Origin: Pseudomonas pharyngis
GTDB lineage: Bacteria; Pseudomonadota; Gammaproteobacteria; Pseudomonadales; Pseudomonadaceae
Assembly (NCBI RefSeq): GCF_021602345.1
Contig: NZ_BQID01000014.1
Coordinates: forward strand, 1-64,000
Direction: 5' to 3'
Length of the DNA stretch: 64,000 bases
Made by a program: the position numbers and the translations under genes
Notes under the pieces: generated by a model
The model's input: only the letters and a program-made list of their open reading frames with translations
What the model was told of the DNA's origin: nothing
Databases searched by the model: none
Shown here: positions 16,793 through 25,018 of the stretch, in pieces
Position numbering within the stretch: position 1 is the stretch's first letter
Layout of the letters: every line of letters begins with the position of its first letter

Positions 16793-16879
16793 ATGAAACA
16801 GATTTGTGAAAATTTTATGAAAGAGCATGCCCCTTGTTTAATTCCAGAGCGGATCTGTCATCCGCCTCCACCTTTTTAA
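16793..16879 (+). CDS. Possible 28-aa leader peptide with a polyproline end
   Basis: A short open frame, MKQICENFMKEHAPCLIPE followed by RICHPPPPF, has an AAGGAG ribosome site 10-11 bases upstream of its ATG, better than that of many full genes. It ends 70 bases before the decarboxylase start. It contains three cysteines and a PPPP run immediately before the last residue and stop; proline runs are known to slow ribosomes without EF-P. It follows a stable hairpin. It could be a regulatory upstream ORF or simply a chance frame in AT-rich DNA; I recognise no homologue. Confidence 0.35.
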   Translation: MKQICENFMKEHAPCLIPERICHPPPPF

Positions 16880-16949
16880 AAATTCGTATCTGACGAGCAG
16901 CAAGAACACGCAACATACATATGGCGATTATTTACGCCAGAGGTTTTCT

Positions 16950-18344
16950 ATGCCTGAATTAATTGCGCCGCCCATTAAAGAAACAACTGTAGCTCAGTAC
17001 ACAAAAGTGCTGAAACCGTTACTTGATCCTATTATCGAAAACTTTCTTCAACATTCACCGGGAAAACTTGTTGAGCTTGTTAAACAACACGGATCGCCGC
17101 TGAATCTGGTGTGGCCACATGCCTTTGAGGCCAACGCCCAGGCGCTGCAATCGGTGCTGAAGAAGCACAACGTTGACTACGCGATTTTCTACGGCGCCAA
17201 AGCCAACAAGTCCCAGTGCCTGCTGGCTGCGGCTGCGTCGTCAGGCATCGGCACTGACGTATCGAGCCTGTTTGAACTGCAAGCTGCGCTGCGCGCCGGG
17301 ACCGAAGCGGAACATCTGTGCGCAACCGGGCCGGCCAAAACCAACGCGTTTCATCAAGCGCTGGTGCAAGGCGGTTCGCTGATTTGTGTGGATTCCCGAG
17401 AGGAATTCAGCGAGCTAAAAGCGTTGCTCGACACTTCGCCGTCACCGGCCAAAGCCCGAGTCCTGCTGCGTTACAGACCGACAAACTGCCCGTCGAGCCG
17501 CTTCGGCATGGGCGCCGATGACGTGTTTCAGTGCCTGCAATGGCTGACGGAACATCGGGAGTCGTTGCACTTCGAAGGGTTCCATTTCCACCTCGGCGGA
17601 TACGGCTACGAAACCCGGGTACAGGCCTTCCATGAAGTGACCGGCTTCTTCGATGCCGCCAGGGAAATGGGCCTCGACCCGGTCATGATTGACATCGGTG
17701 GTGGCCTGCCGATGCGCTATGTCGACCCGCAGGAGTACGACAGTTTTTTGCAGAACGACAACAACCCTGGTCATTATCAGAATCGTCGAGTACCCCACTC
17801 TTATTACCCTTATGGCAGCAGTCTGACGGCTTGCCAGTGGCTGGACTTATTCCTGGCGTCGGAGCATTCCCCGGAAAAAACCATTGCCGGTTACTTGAAG
17901 AGTCAGAATATAAAACTGGCACTGGAGCCCGGCCGAAGTCTGGTGGATCAAGCAGCGGTCACCGTCTTTCGCGTAACGCGCACCAAACAATTGGTCGACA
18001 ACAAAGTTGTGATATTCGCCGAAGGCAGCAGTTTCAGCGCGTGCGAAACCTGGTTTTCATCTGAATACCTTGTCGATCCAATCCTGATCACTTCGAAAGA
18101 ATCGAGACACGTTCCGATGCAAGCCTACATCGCCGGACATAGTTGCCTGGACGATGATGTGATTACTCATCGATTGATCAACTTCGAAACAACACCGAAA
18201 ACCGGCGATTTATTGATCTATGCCAATACCGCCGGTTATCAGATGGACTTGCTGGAAAACGAATTTCATCGTCACCCGTTGCCACGGCGACTGATGGCGA
18301 CTTGTTGTACGGAAGGTAACTACGCATTCACACCTGACTATTAA
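16950..18344 (+). CDS. PLP-dependent decarboxylase of siderophore biosynthesis (SbnH-like)
   Basis: 464-aa fold-type III decarboxylase (diaminopimelate/ornithine decarboxylase family). The PLP lysine is K85 in YGAKANKS. HFHLGGYG (residues 212-219) is the glycine/His stacking segment, and EPGRSL plus CETWF hold phosphate-binding and active-site residues. In staphyloferrin B synthesis SbnH decarboxylates the citryl-diaminopropionate intermediate; AcsE and FslC are relatives. It is the first gene of the plus-strand operon, with an AGAGG site, and ends 14 bases before the SbnA-like gene. It most likely turns a 2,3-diaminopropionate-derived intermediate into a diaminoethane unit. Confidence 0.85.
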   Translation: MPELIAPPIKETTVAQYTKVLKPLLDPIIENFLQHSPGKLVELVKQHGSPLNLVWPHAFEANAQALQSVLKKHNVDYAIFYGAKANKSQCLLAAAASSGIGTDVSSLFELQAALRAGTEAEHLCATGPAKTNAFHQALVQGGSLICVDSREEFSELKALLDTSPSPAKARVLLRYRPTNCPSSRFGMGADDVFQCLQWLTEHRESLHFEGFHFHLGGYGYETRVQAFHEVTGFFDAAREMGLDPVMIDIGGGLPMRYVDPQEYDSFLQNDNNPGHYQNRRVPHSYYPYGSSLTACQWLDLFLASEHSPEKTIAGYLKSQNIKLALEPGRSLVDQAAVTVFRVTRTKQLVDNKVVIFAEGSSFSACETWFSSEYLVDPILITSKESRHVPMQAYIAGHSCLDDDVITHRLINFETTPKTGDLLIYANTAGYQMDLLENEFHRHPLPRRLMATCCTEGNYAFTPDY

Positions 18345-18358
18345 GGGAAGACGTCCAG

Positions 18359-19402
18359 ATGATACTGAATAAAGTTTCGGATCTTATTGGCAATACACCA
18401 ATGTTGGGCATTGATGTTCCGGATAGCAACGCTCGACTTTTGCTCAAGATAGAGAAGAACAACCCCGGCGGCAGCATTAAAGACCGTATGGCGCGCAACA
18501 TGGTATTGGCGGCGCTCAAGTCCGGAAAGTTGAAACCCGGTGGTGTGGTCGTGGAATCGTCCTCCGGCAATACCGGCATCGGCCTGGCGATGGTAGCCGT
18601 GGAGTTCGACCTGCATTTCATTGCGGTGGTCGATCACCATGCGGCGCAGGACAAGATCGCGGTGATGAAGGCTCTGGGCGCCGAAATCCGTTTTGTCGCC
18701 GGCACTTACCGCGAAGACGAAGTGGCCGTGGTCGAGCGTCAACGGTTGGCGGCCGAACTGGCTTCGCAGATCCCCGGCGCGGTGTTCATGAACCAGTCCG
18801 ACAACGCGGCCAACGCTGGCGGCTACAGCGACTTCGTGCGTGAAACCATCGCCCAGGCCGGTGGCCACATTGGCGCCTACGTCGGTTGCGTCGGCACCGG
18901 CGGCTCGATGACCGGCATTGCCCGTGGCCTGAAACTGCACAACCCGGACATCGTTACCGTCGCCGTCGAACCGGCCGGTTCCATCGTCTTCGGCCATCCC
19001 GGCTATCCCTATTACCAGTCGGGAACCGGCACCCCGGCCGGCGACACCGTTGGCCTGGTGCTCGACTACAGCTGCATCGACCTGGGCTTGCAGGTCACCG
19101 ATTCCCAGGCCTTCGAAACCGCCCGCTACATCGCGCGCAACCTGGCACTGCTGGTCGGCGGCTCCACCGGCGGAGCGATCTTCAAGGCGCTGGAGCTGAT
19201 TCACAAAGGCACGTTGACCGGCAACGTTGTGGTGCCAATTGCCGACGGCGGCGAGAAGTACTTGCACACCGTATTCGACGACAAATGGCTGCAAGAGCGG
19301 GATCTGCTGGACCCGGACGTCGCACCGCAACTGGATCGCTGGCTGGGCAAGACCCGCTGGCTGGAATCCGACGCTACTCCCTTGCAATTGAGCGTCGCCT
19401 GA
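18359..19402 (+). CDS. sbnA: SbnA-like cysteine-synthase-family enzyme of 2,3-diaminopropionate synthesis
   Basis: 347-aa fold-type II PLP enzyme. The N-terminal LIGNTPML, the PLP lysine K41 in NPGGSIKDRMA, the asparagine loop SSSGNTGIG (residues 67-75) and the GTGGSMTGIARGL phosphate loop are all intact. SbnA condenses O-phospho-L-serine with L-glutamate to N-(2-amino-2-carboxyethyl)-glutamate (ACEGA). Plain cysteine synthase is the alternative, but the position between an SbnH-like gene and a dehydrogenase, inside a siderophore operon, favours SbnA. It is spaced 14 and 28 bases from its neighbours. Confidence 0.85.
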   Translation: MILNKVSDLIGNTPMLGIDVPDSNARLLLKIEKNNPGGSIKDRMARNMVLAALKSGKLKPGGVVVESSSGNTGIGLAMVAVEFDLHFIAVVDHHAAQDKIAVMKALGAEIRFVAGTYREDEVAVVERQRLAAELASQIPGAVFMNQSDNAANAGGYSDFVRETIAQAGGHIGAYVGCVGTGGSMTGIARGLKLHNPDIVTVAVEPAGSIVFGHPGYPYYQSGTGTPAGDTVGLVLDYSCIDLGLQVTDSQAFETARYIARNLALLVGGSTGGAIFKALELIHKGTLTGNVVVPIADGGEKYLHTVFDDKWLQERDLLDPDVAPQLDRWLGKTRWLESDATPLQLSVA

Positions 19403-19430
19403 CGCGTCTCCCACACAGGAAAGTCTTTGT

Positions 19431-20579
19431 ATGAAACCGCTGAAAGTCGCCATCTGCGGCGCAGGCCGGACCGGGCATCTGAATGCCATCCTGTTTAAAC
19501 AGTTGCCCAATGTTCACGTTTCGATACTCACCAATAATCAAGAGGTGGTTGATCGTCACCTCGCCAATCTGCCGATGCTGGCGCTGATGCCGGACGGCTC
19601 GACGCTGAGCGCGCGACCGGACCAGGTCAGCAGCGATGCGAGTGTTGTAGTTGCTGACGCTGACATCGTGATCATTACGGTTCCGGCCCACGCACGACCG
19701 CAAACCCTGCAAGCCATCGCACCGCATTTGAGTTCAGGCAAACCGGTGTACGTCGGCGCAATCCCGGGTTTCTGCGGCTTCGACTGGCTGGCCGAAGCTT
19801 CGCTGGGCGAACGTTCGAACGTGGTGATCTGGGGCATGAAGGATGTGCCGCACACCGCGTTCAATCTGAAGCCAGGGGTGTCGGTCAAGATGGGCGGCGG
19901 CAAGAGCCAGTTGTATGTCGCGCTGCACGACCGCGAATCAGCGCAATCACGGCAGCACCTGGAAAAAATCCTCACCACGCTTTATGGCCCCTGCGTGACG
20001 ATGCTCGACCACTACCTGGAAATCACCCTGACACCAGGCAACCCGATCATGCACAGCTCGGTGATCTACGGTTTGATCGGTCCTTACGGCCAATGGCATC
20101 GCAAGAACTTCCCGCAACGAATGTGCTGGTGGACCGAATGCCCCGAGCTGGGCGCCTATTTTCTGGAGCGCATGGATCAGGAAAGTCAGGAACTGTGCAG
20201 CGTGATCAGCCAGCGCATGGGCATCGACCTGTCATCGGTCAAATCCCTCAAGCAGGAAATCGTCGAGGCCTATGGCGAGCAGATCCGCGATCAGAGCAGC
20301 ATGCTGTCGATCCTGCGCACCAACCAGGCCTACAACGACATCCTCGCGCCAATGATTCCGGCCGACGACAACCGCGCCGGCTACGTGATCGAGCGCGAAA
20401 GCCGCGCCTTCAACGAAGACGTTGCCTACGGCCTCGTGCTGCTGGTGGAAATGGCCCGGCGCTTCGAACTGAAAGTCCCCTACATCGAAGAAGTCCTGCA
20501 ATGGAGCGTTTCCTACATGCAGGGCCTGCGCGACTCGGCGCTCGACTACTTCCCCAGCCAATGGCCGCGCACCGCGTGA
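19431..20579 (+). CDS. Opine (octopine/nopaline) dehydrogenase-family protein
   Basis: 382-aa NAD(P)-dependent enzyme. The Rossmann motif GAGRTG spans residues 10-15; the family's catalytic region GNPIMH (203-208, H208) is intact, followed by the all-helical C-terminal opine dehydrogenase domain. Opine dehydrogenases make or oxidise N-(carboxyalkyl)-amino acids. ACEGA, the SbnA product, is exactly such a molecule. In staphyloferrin B loci its oxidation to 2,3-diaminopropionate and 2-oxoglutarate is done by SbnB, which belongs to the unrelated ornithine cyclodeaminase family. Here the opine-type enzyme occupies that slot. Family firm; function inferred. Confidence 0.82.
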   Translation: MKPLKVAICGAGRTGHLNAILFKQLPNVHVSILTNNQEVVDRHLANLPMLALMPDGSTLSARPDQVSSDASVVVADADIVIITVPAHARPQTLQAIAPHLSSGKPVYVGAIPGFCGFDWLAEASLGERSNVVIWGMKDVPHTAFNLKPGVSVKMGGGKSQLYVALHDRESAQSRQHLEKILTTLYGPCVTMLDHYLEITLTPGNPIMHSSVIYGLIGPYGQWHRKNFPQRMCWWTECPELGAYFLERMDQESQELCSVISQRMGIDLSSVKSLKQEIVEAYGEQIRDQSSMLSILRTNQAYNDILAPMIPADDNRAGYVIERESRAFNEDVAYGLVLLVEMARRFELKVPYIEEVLQWSVSYMQGLRDSALDYFPSQWPRTA

Positions 20580-20624
20580 GCGGGTTCAACTTTTCATTAA
20601 CTTCTCGACGAGCAGATAGCTGAT

Positions 20625-22478
20625 ATGGATGACTTCAAGACACTCATCGCCTACTCCCGCAAGAACGCCCTGCGACGGATGATCCGTTGCCTGTTTGCCG
20701 AAAACATTCTGGATCGCGCGGGCCTGCGCTTCTCTGAGGCCGGTAACGAGGCCACGTACGCGCTGAAAGACGGTCGTTCCCATGTGTTCTTTTCCAACAT
20801 CGCCAAGGGCCCGGCCGATACCGTAGTCAATGACGGCGACGTGATCCTGATGACCGATGAAGGCGTACGCCAGGTGATCTACACCCATCATGACCTGCTG
20901 GATGTGCTGCGCGACAGCTTCGATTTCGAACCCACCGATGAAGGCATCGCCGGGCTCAAGTCGGACATGGAAAACAGCCTGATGAACGACGCCCACGCGC
21001 GTCAGCATCGCCAGCAATGGAACGCTCGACTGGCCGCCGCCGCCCGGGAACAGGGCCTCGACAGCCTGACCGATTACCTGCGCCAGCACGCCAGCACCAA
21101 GGACGCCGCGATCCTTCTCGACCAGTGGGGCTCGCTGGAAGGTCACCCCTACTATCCAACCTGGAAAGCCCGCCCGGGCCTCAGCGATGAGGAAGTCGAG
21201 CAACTGTCACCGGAGTTTAACGCCCAGGTGCCGCTGCGCATTGCCGCGCTGCGGGCCGACATGGCGAAAAGCGAAAGCATGCCTCACGTCAGCGATTACC
21301 ACAGCTGGTTCGCCAGTAACTTCCCAACGCAATGGGCGCAATGGAAGGCGTCGCTCAACGACAAGGGCCTGGACGAATCCCAGTGGTTGCCGCTACCGAT
21401 TCACTCATGGCATTTGCAGGCTTACGTGCTGAAAAACTTTGCGGCGGAAATTGCAGAAGGCATTCTCATCACCGACGGTCCGGACATCCAGACCCTGCCG
21501 ACCATGTCCTACCGCACGATGATGCCGGTGCTCAATGAGAGCGCGCCGCTGATCAAGTTGCCGATTGCCGTGTGGATGACCAGCGAACTGCGCAGCCTGC
21601 AAGCCAAGTCGATTCACATGGGGCCACGCATCAGCACCGTCATCACGAAGATCCTCGAGGTCGAAAACGGTTTCGAGCAACGCCTGGAAATCTTCCCGGA
21701 GGAGATCGGCGTGCGTTACAAGCACGCGATCACTCAGGACGACCATCCCGGCCGGCATCTGTCGGTGGTGTTCCGTGCCAGCCAGCAAGCGTTCGAGCGT
21801 AACGACGAGTGTCTGCCGATCACTGTGGCGTCTCTGTTCACTCGCTTGCCGGGCAACGGTCGACCACTGTTCACCGAGCTGATCGAGCGCGACGGCGTTC
21901 GGGCCAATGCCGCTCAGGTGGAAGACTGGTTCCGTCAGTACGCCAAAGTGGTCACTCATCCGGTAGTGGCGATCTACCTGATGTACGGGATCGGGCTCGA
22001 AGCGCACCAGCAGAACACGATGGTGCTGTTTTCCCCGGATGGCAAAGCACGTAGTCTGCTGATCCGCGATTTCGGCGATGGCAGGACCTACGCGCCATTA
22101 TTGGAGGGACGCGGCTACACCCTGCAACCGCATGTGCAGCCGGGCATTCTGCCAACGGTGTTCGAGGGCGATATCGAGCCGGTGCGCATGTTCGTGCTCG
22201 ACGCAGCCTTCCTCACGCACCTGCATGAAATGGCCCTGTGGCTGACCAAGGAGTACGCGCTGGACAACAACCGGATGTGGGGCATTCTGCGTGAAGAAAC
22301 CGAGCAGGCGTTCGCAGCGGTGCGCGAGCGTGTCGCGCCGGATCTATGGGAAGTCGAACGCAAGGCCTTCCTCAATGATCCATGGCCGACCCGTTCGTTG
22401 CTGCGCATGCACATGATGCAGTATTCCAACTACCGGATTCAGCACACGCTGACCAACCCGCTCAATGTCGTTCAATAA
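20625..22478 (+). CDS. NIS siderophore synthetase (IucA/IucC family)
   Basis: 617-aa ATP-dependent synthetase that joins a carboxylic acid such as citrate to an amine or alcohol. Family motifs are seen: EGHPYYPTWKARPGL (residues 172-186, the GHPxxPxxKxRxG carboxylate motif), PLPIHSWHLQ (257-265), PTMSYRTM (292-299) and KHAITQDDHPGRHLSVVFR. The C-terminal FhuF-like iron-reductase-type region is present. It is the only NIS synthetase in the island, whereas staphyloferrin B needs three and achromobactin three, so one enzyme would have to make all amide bonds, as in rhizoferrin synthesis. It starts 45 bases after the dehydrogenase gene. Confidence 0.92.
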   Translation: MDDFKTLIAYSRKNALRRMIRCLFAENILDRAGLRFSEAGNEATYALKDGRSHVFFSNIAKGPADTVVNDGDVILMTDEGVRQVIYTHHDLLDVLRDSFDFEPTDEGIAGLKSDMENSLMNDAHARQHRQQWNARLAAAAREQGLDSLTDYLRQHASTKDAAILLDQWGSLEGHPYYPTWKARPGLSDEEVEQLSPEFNAQVPLRIAALRADMAKSESMPHVSDYHSWFASNFPTQWAQWKASLNDKGLDESQWLPLPIHSWHLQAYVLKNFAAEIAEGILITDGPDIQTLPTMSYRTMMPVLNESAPLIKLPIAVWMTSELRSLQAKSIHMGPRISTVITKILEVENGFEQRLEIFPEEIGVRYKHAITQDDHPGRHLSVVFRASQQAFERNDECLPITVASLFTRLPGNGRPLFTELIERDGVRANAAQVEDWFRQYAKVVTHPVVAIYLMYGIGLEAHQQNTMVLFSPDGKARSLLIRDFGDGRTYAPLLEGRGYTLQPHVQPGILPTVFEGDIEPVRMFVLDAAFLTHLHEMALWLTKEYALDNNRMWGILREETEQAFAAVRERVAPDLWEVERKAFLNDPWPTRSLLRMHMMQYSNYRIQHTLTNPLNVVQ

Positions 22479-22491
22479 CCGAGGCTGACTC

Positions 22492-23736
22492 ATGACCCAA
22501 GCAGGTGCCATCGCGGGTTCGCGCGTAAGAGTCCTGATTTATCTTCTGTTCGCGATCCAGCTCATTTCGATGGGCGCGATGGAAATGAGCGGGCCATTCT
22601 GGCCTGTCCACCTGCGCGGGCTGACCTCGTCAGACTCGCTTTTCAGCTTCGCCAGCATCGCCGTGTACGTCGGGCCGATGCTGGGCATTATTCTGACCAG
22701 CGCATTCTGGGGCCGTATCGGCGACCGCTACGGCCACAAGTTGATGATGATCCGCGCCCTCGCCGGCCTGTCATTGACCCAGCTTGGGCTGGCCCTGTGC
22801 AGTGACATCTGGGTGATCCTGATCCTGCGCTTCCTGCAAGGCGCCTTCGCCGGCTACATCGCCCCGGCCCAGGCGTACGGCGTGAGCATTGAAGCACCTT
22901 CGCGGCGGGCACGGCTGTTCGCGATCCTGCAGATCTCCACCAACGTCGGCTCGTTGCTCGGCGCAGTGGTCGGCGGACTGATCCTCGATTACGCGACATT
23001 CTTCTGGATCAACATGATCGCCGCTGTGTTATGCGCCATCTGCACCGTGGTCGCAGCCGTGACGTTGCCGGATGTACCGCCAGTGAAGAAAGCGCCGGTC
23101 GCTGATAAAGCGGCTCCTGCCAGCCATAACACCAGCGTCTGGCAAGGCACGCCCCTGCTGTCGCTGCTGGGCGTCATGGGCATCCTGCTGCTGGCGCGGA
23201 TGCTGCCGCAGACGTCGTTCTCGCTGTACGTCAGCTCGGTGTTCGAGGTCAGCAACTCGGTGGTCGGGCTGTGTTATGGCTTGCTGGCGCTGGGTTTCAT
23301 TCTGTCGGCAACCGCGTGGTCGCGTTACTTCGAGCACCGTACCCAGCAGGACACCCTGCAACGCATCACTTATGTCGTCCTCGGCTGTATTGCGCTGACG
23401 GCCCTTGCCGGCTACACGCGCAACCCGATCGTGTTCGTCGGTGCCTATTTCATCTGGGGCGTATTGCTGGGGGCCACCACGCCGGTGCTGATGGCCCTGA
23501 TTTCCAAAACCGCCGACAGCTCGCGCCAGGGCTACGTGCTGGGCATTGCCCAAAGCACTGCGCAATTCGCGTCCATCGCCGGCATTTCGGCCGGTGGGTT
23601 ACTCAGCCAGGTCTATGGTTTGCAGTACACCTACCTGTTTGTCTGCCTCGCCTACATGCTCGCGCTGATGCCCATCGTTGCCTTGCGTTACCGGCCGATG
23701 GTCATGCAACCGAGCCAGATGCCGCCGGGCGACTGA
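22492..23736 (+). CDS. MFS transporter, probable siderophore exporter
   Basis: 414-aa inner-membrane major facilitator protein with twelve hydrophobic segments, the loop-2 motif GRIGDRYGHKLMM between TM2 and TM3, and a charged central loop. It lies 13 bases after the NIS synthetase gene and 14 bases before the class V PLP enzyme. SbnD and FslB, exporters of staphyloferrin B and rhizoferrin, hold the equivalent position, so export of the finished siderophore is the best reading. Drug efflux is the alternative from sequence alone. Confidence 0.85.
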   Translation: MTQAGAIAGSRVRVLIYLLFAIQLISMGAMEMSGPFWPVHLRGLTSSDSLFSFASIAVYVGPMLGIILTSAFWGRIGDRYGHKLMMIRALAGLSLTQLGLALCSDIWVILILRFLQGAFAGYIAPAQAYGVSIEAPSRRARLFAILQISTNVGSLLGAVVGGLILDYATFFWINMIAAVLCAICTVVAAVTLPDVPPVKKAPVADKAAPASHNTSVWQGTPLLSLLGVMGILLLARMLPQTSFSLYVSSVFEVSNSVVGLCYGLLALGFILSATAWSRYFEHRTQQDTLQRITYVVLGCIALTALAGYTRNPIVFVGAYFIWGVLLGATTPVLMALISKTADSSRQGYVLGIAQSTAQFASIAGISAGGLLSQVYGLQYTYLFVCLAYMLALMPIVALRYRPMVMQPSQMPPGD

Positions 23737-23750
23737 CCAAGGAGTTTTCG

Positions 23751-24935
23751 TTGAACATTGAACAACTGCGCGCCGACACCCCTGGTGTCGAGCAACTGAT
23801 TCACTTCAACAATGCGGGCGCGGCGCTGATGCCCAATCCAGTCATCGAAGCGGTGACCCGTCACTTGCAACTTGAAACCCGGATCGGCGGTTACGAAGCC
23901 GCCGGGCAACAGGCCCGGGAAGTGGAAGACGTTTACGACGCCATCGGTCAACTGATCAACGCGCGTCCCGAAGAAATCGCGGTGATTGAAAACGCGACCC
24001 GCGCTTGGGACATGGCCTTCTATTCATTGCCGCTGCGGCCTGGCGATGTGGTGCTGACATCGACCACCGAATACGCCGGCAACTACATTCCCTACCTGCA
24101 ACTCAAGCAGCAGCGCGGCATCGAGATCAGGGTGATTCCCAACGACGAACAGGGTCAGGTGTCAGTGCCGGCGCTGCGGGACATGCTCGGCGATGATCGT
24201 GTCGCCCTGGTGTCGCTGCCGGTGATCGCCACCAACGGCGGCCCGGTGCAGCCTATCGAGCAGATCGGCGCCCTCGCCCGCGCGGCCGGGGTTCTGTTTC
24301 TGCTGGATGCCTGCCAGGGCGTCGGGCAGATGCCGATCGATGTGCAGAAAATCGGCTGTCATATGCTGGCGGCCACCAGCCGCAAATACCTTCGTGGCCC
24401 TCGGGGCATGGGGTTTCTCTACGTCGAAAAAACCTTGTGCGAAAACCTCGAACCGACGTTTCTCGACCTGCACGCGGCCTCATTGCTGACCCCGGATACC
24501 TTCAAGATCCGAGGCGATGCCCGACGATTTGAAAACTGGGAATGCAACGTTGCCGCGAAACTGGGCATGGGGGCGGCGGCCCGTTACGCCCTGGCGCAAG
24601 GCATCGAACCGATGTGGCAGCGCATTCAACGATTGTCGGCACACTTGCGCAATCGCCTGACAGACCTGCCCGGGGTGACGCCGCAGGATCGAGGGGCGGT
24701 CAAGTCAGGCATCGTCACCTTCACCTGCCAGGGCGCCAGCGCGGCGCAAGTTCAGACATGGCTGGCGCAGCAGGAAAAACGCGTCAATGTCACCACCTCG
24801 ACTTTCCGCTCGACGCTGCTCGACATGCAGCAGCGGGAGCTGCTGGAAGTCAGCCGGGCATCACTGCACGCCTACAACACCGAGGCGGAAATCGATGCCA
24901 TGGCGGACGCGTTGATGAGAATGTCACGCGCCTGA
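23751..24935 (+). CDS. Class V aminotransferase-fold PLP enzyme
   Basis: 394-aa fold-type I PLP protein. The PLP aspartate is D186 (LLDACQG) and the lysine K212 (ATSRKYLRGPRG). The family includes cysteine desulfurases, isopenicillin-N epimerase and EgtE-type C-S lyases. I chose a TTG start at 23751: GGAG lies 6 bases upstream and the protein aligns well from there; the frame upstream only overlaps the MFS gene. It is the last biosynthetic gene of the operon. Staphyloferrin B clusters have no counterpart, so its reaction (amine supply, epimerisation or tailoring) is unexplained. Confidence 0.82.
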   Translation: MNIEQLRADTPGVEQLIHFNNAGAALMPNPVIEAVTRHLQLETRIGGYEAAGQQAREVEDVYDAIGQLINARPEEIAVIENATRAWDMAFYSLPLRPGDVVLTSTTEYAGNYIPYLQLKQQRGIEIRVIPNDEQGQVSVPALRDMLGDDRVALVSLPVIATNGGPVQPIEQIGALARAAGVLFLLDACQGVGQMPIDVQKIGCHMLAATSRKYLRGPRGMGFLYVEKTLCENLEPTFLDLHAASLLTPDTFKIRGDARRFENWECNVAAKLGMGAAARYALAQGIEPMWQRIQRLSAHLRNRLTDLPGVTPQDRGAVKSGIVTFTCQGASAAQVQTWLAQQEKRVNVTTSTFRSTLLDMQQRELLEVSRASLHAYNTEAEIDAMADALMRMSRA

Positions 24936-24954
24936 AAACGGATACGAATCGCGC

Positions 24955-25000
24955 TTGCGTCGCAGGCTCTTTGTAAACTAGCATTGGGAATACTTCTCAA
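24955..25000 (+). promoter_or_regulatory. Predicted promoter and Fur box before the ECF sigma gene
   Basis: TTGCGT (24955-24960) and TAGCAT (24979-24984), spaced 18 bases apart, could be -35 and -10 elements. Immediately after lies TTGGGAATACTTCTCAA (24984-25000), a near-perfect inverted repeat. Its core matches 12 of 15 bases of the TGAGAATGATTCTCA Fur-box form. Such placement is standard for iron-starvation sigma genes. Confidence 0.6.
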
Positions 25001-25018
25001 TTGCAAAACACTGCAGCC

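Larger units (their letters stand above)
16363..16949. other. 587-bp divergent control region of the siderophore island
   Basis: This lies between the CitE-like gene (minus) and the decarboxylase gene (plus) and is clearly AT-richer than the genes around it. It holds a promoter with an overlapping Fur-like site (16595-16623). It also holds a hairpin with 7-base arms AAGGCCA/TGGCCTT at 16734-16755 that has no T-run, and a 28-codon open frame with a strong ribosome site (16793-16879). The stretch from about 16375 to 16560 shows nothing that I can identify. Confidence 0.6.

Noticed and set aside
23271-23750. N-terminal extension of the class V PLP enzyme into the MFS gene
   Set aside because: The extension is a second frame of the MFS gene; the TTG at 23751 with GGAG gives the normal family length.
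25001-25018. TTG start for the ECF sigma gene
   Set aside because: It would place the start directly against the Fur dyad without a ribosome site; the ATG at 25019 gives a normal FecI-type N-terminus.
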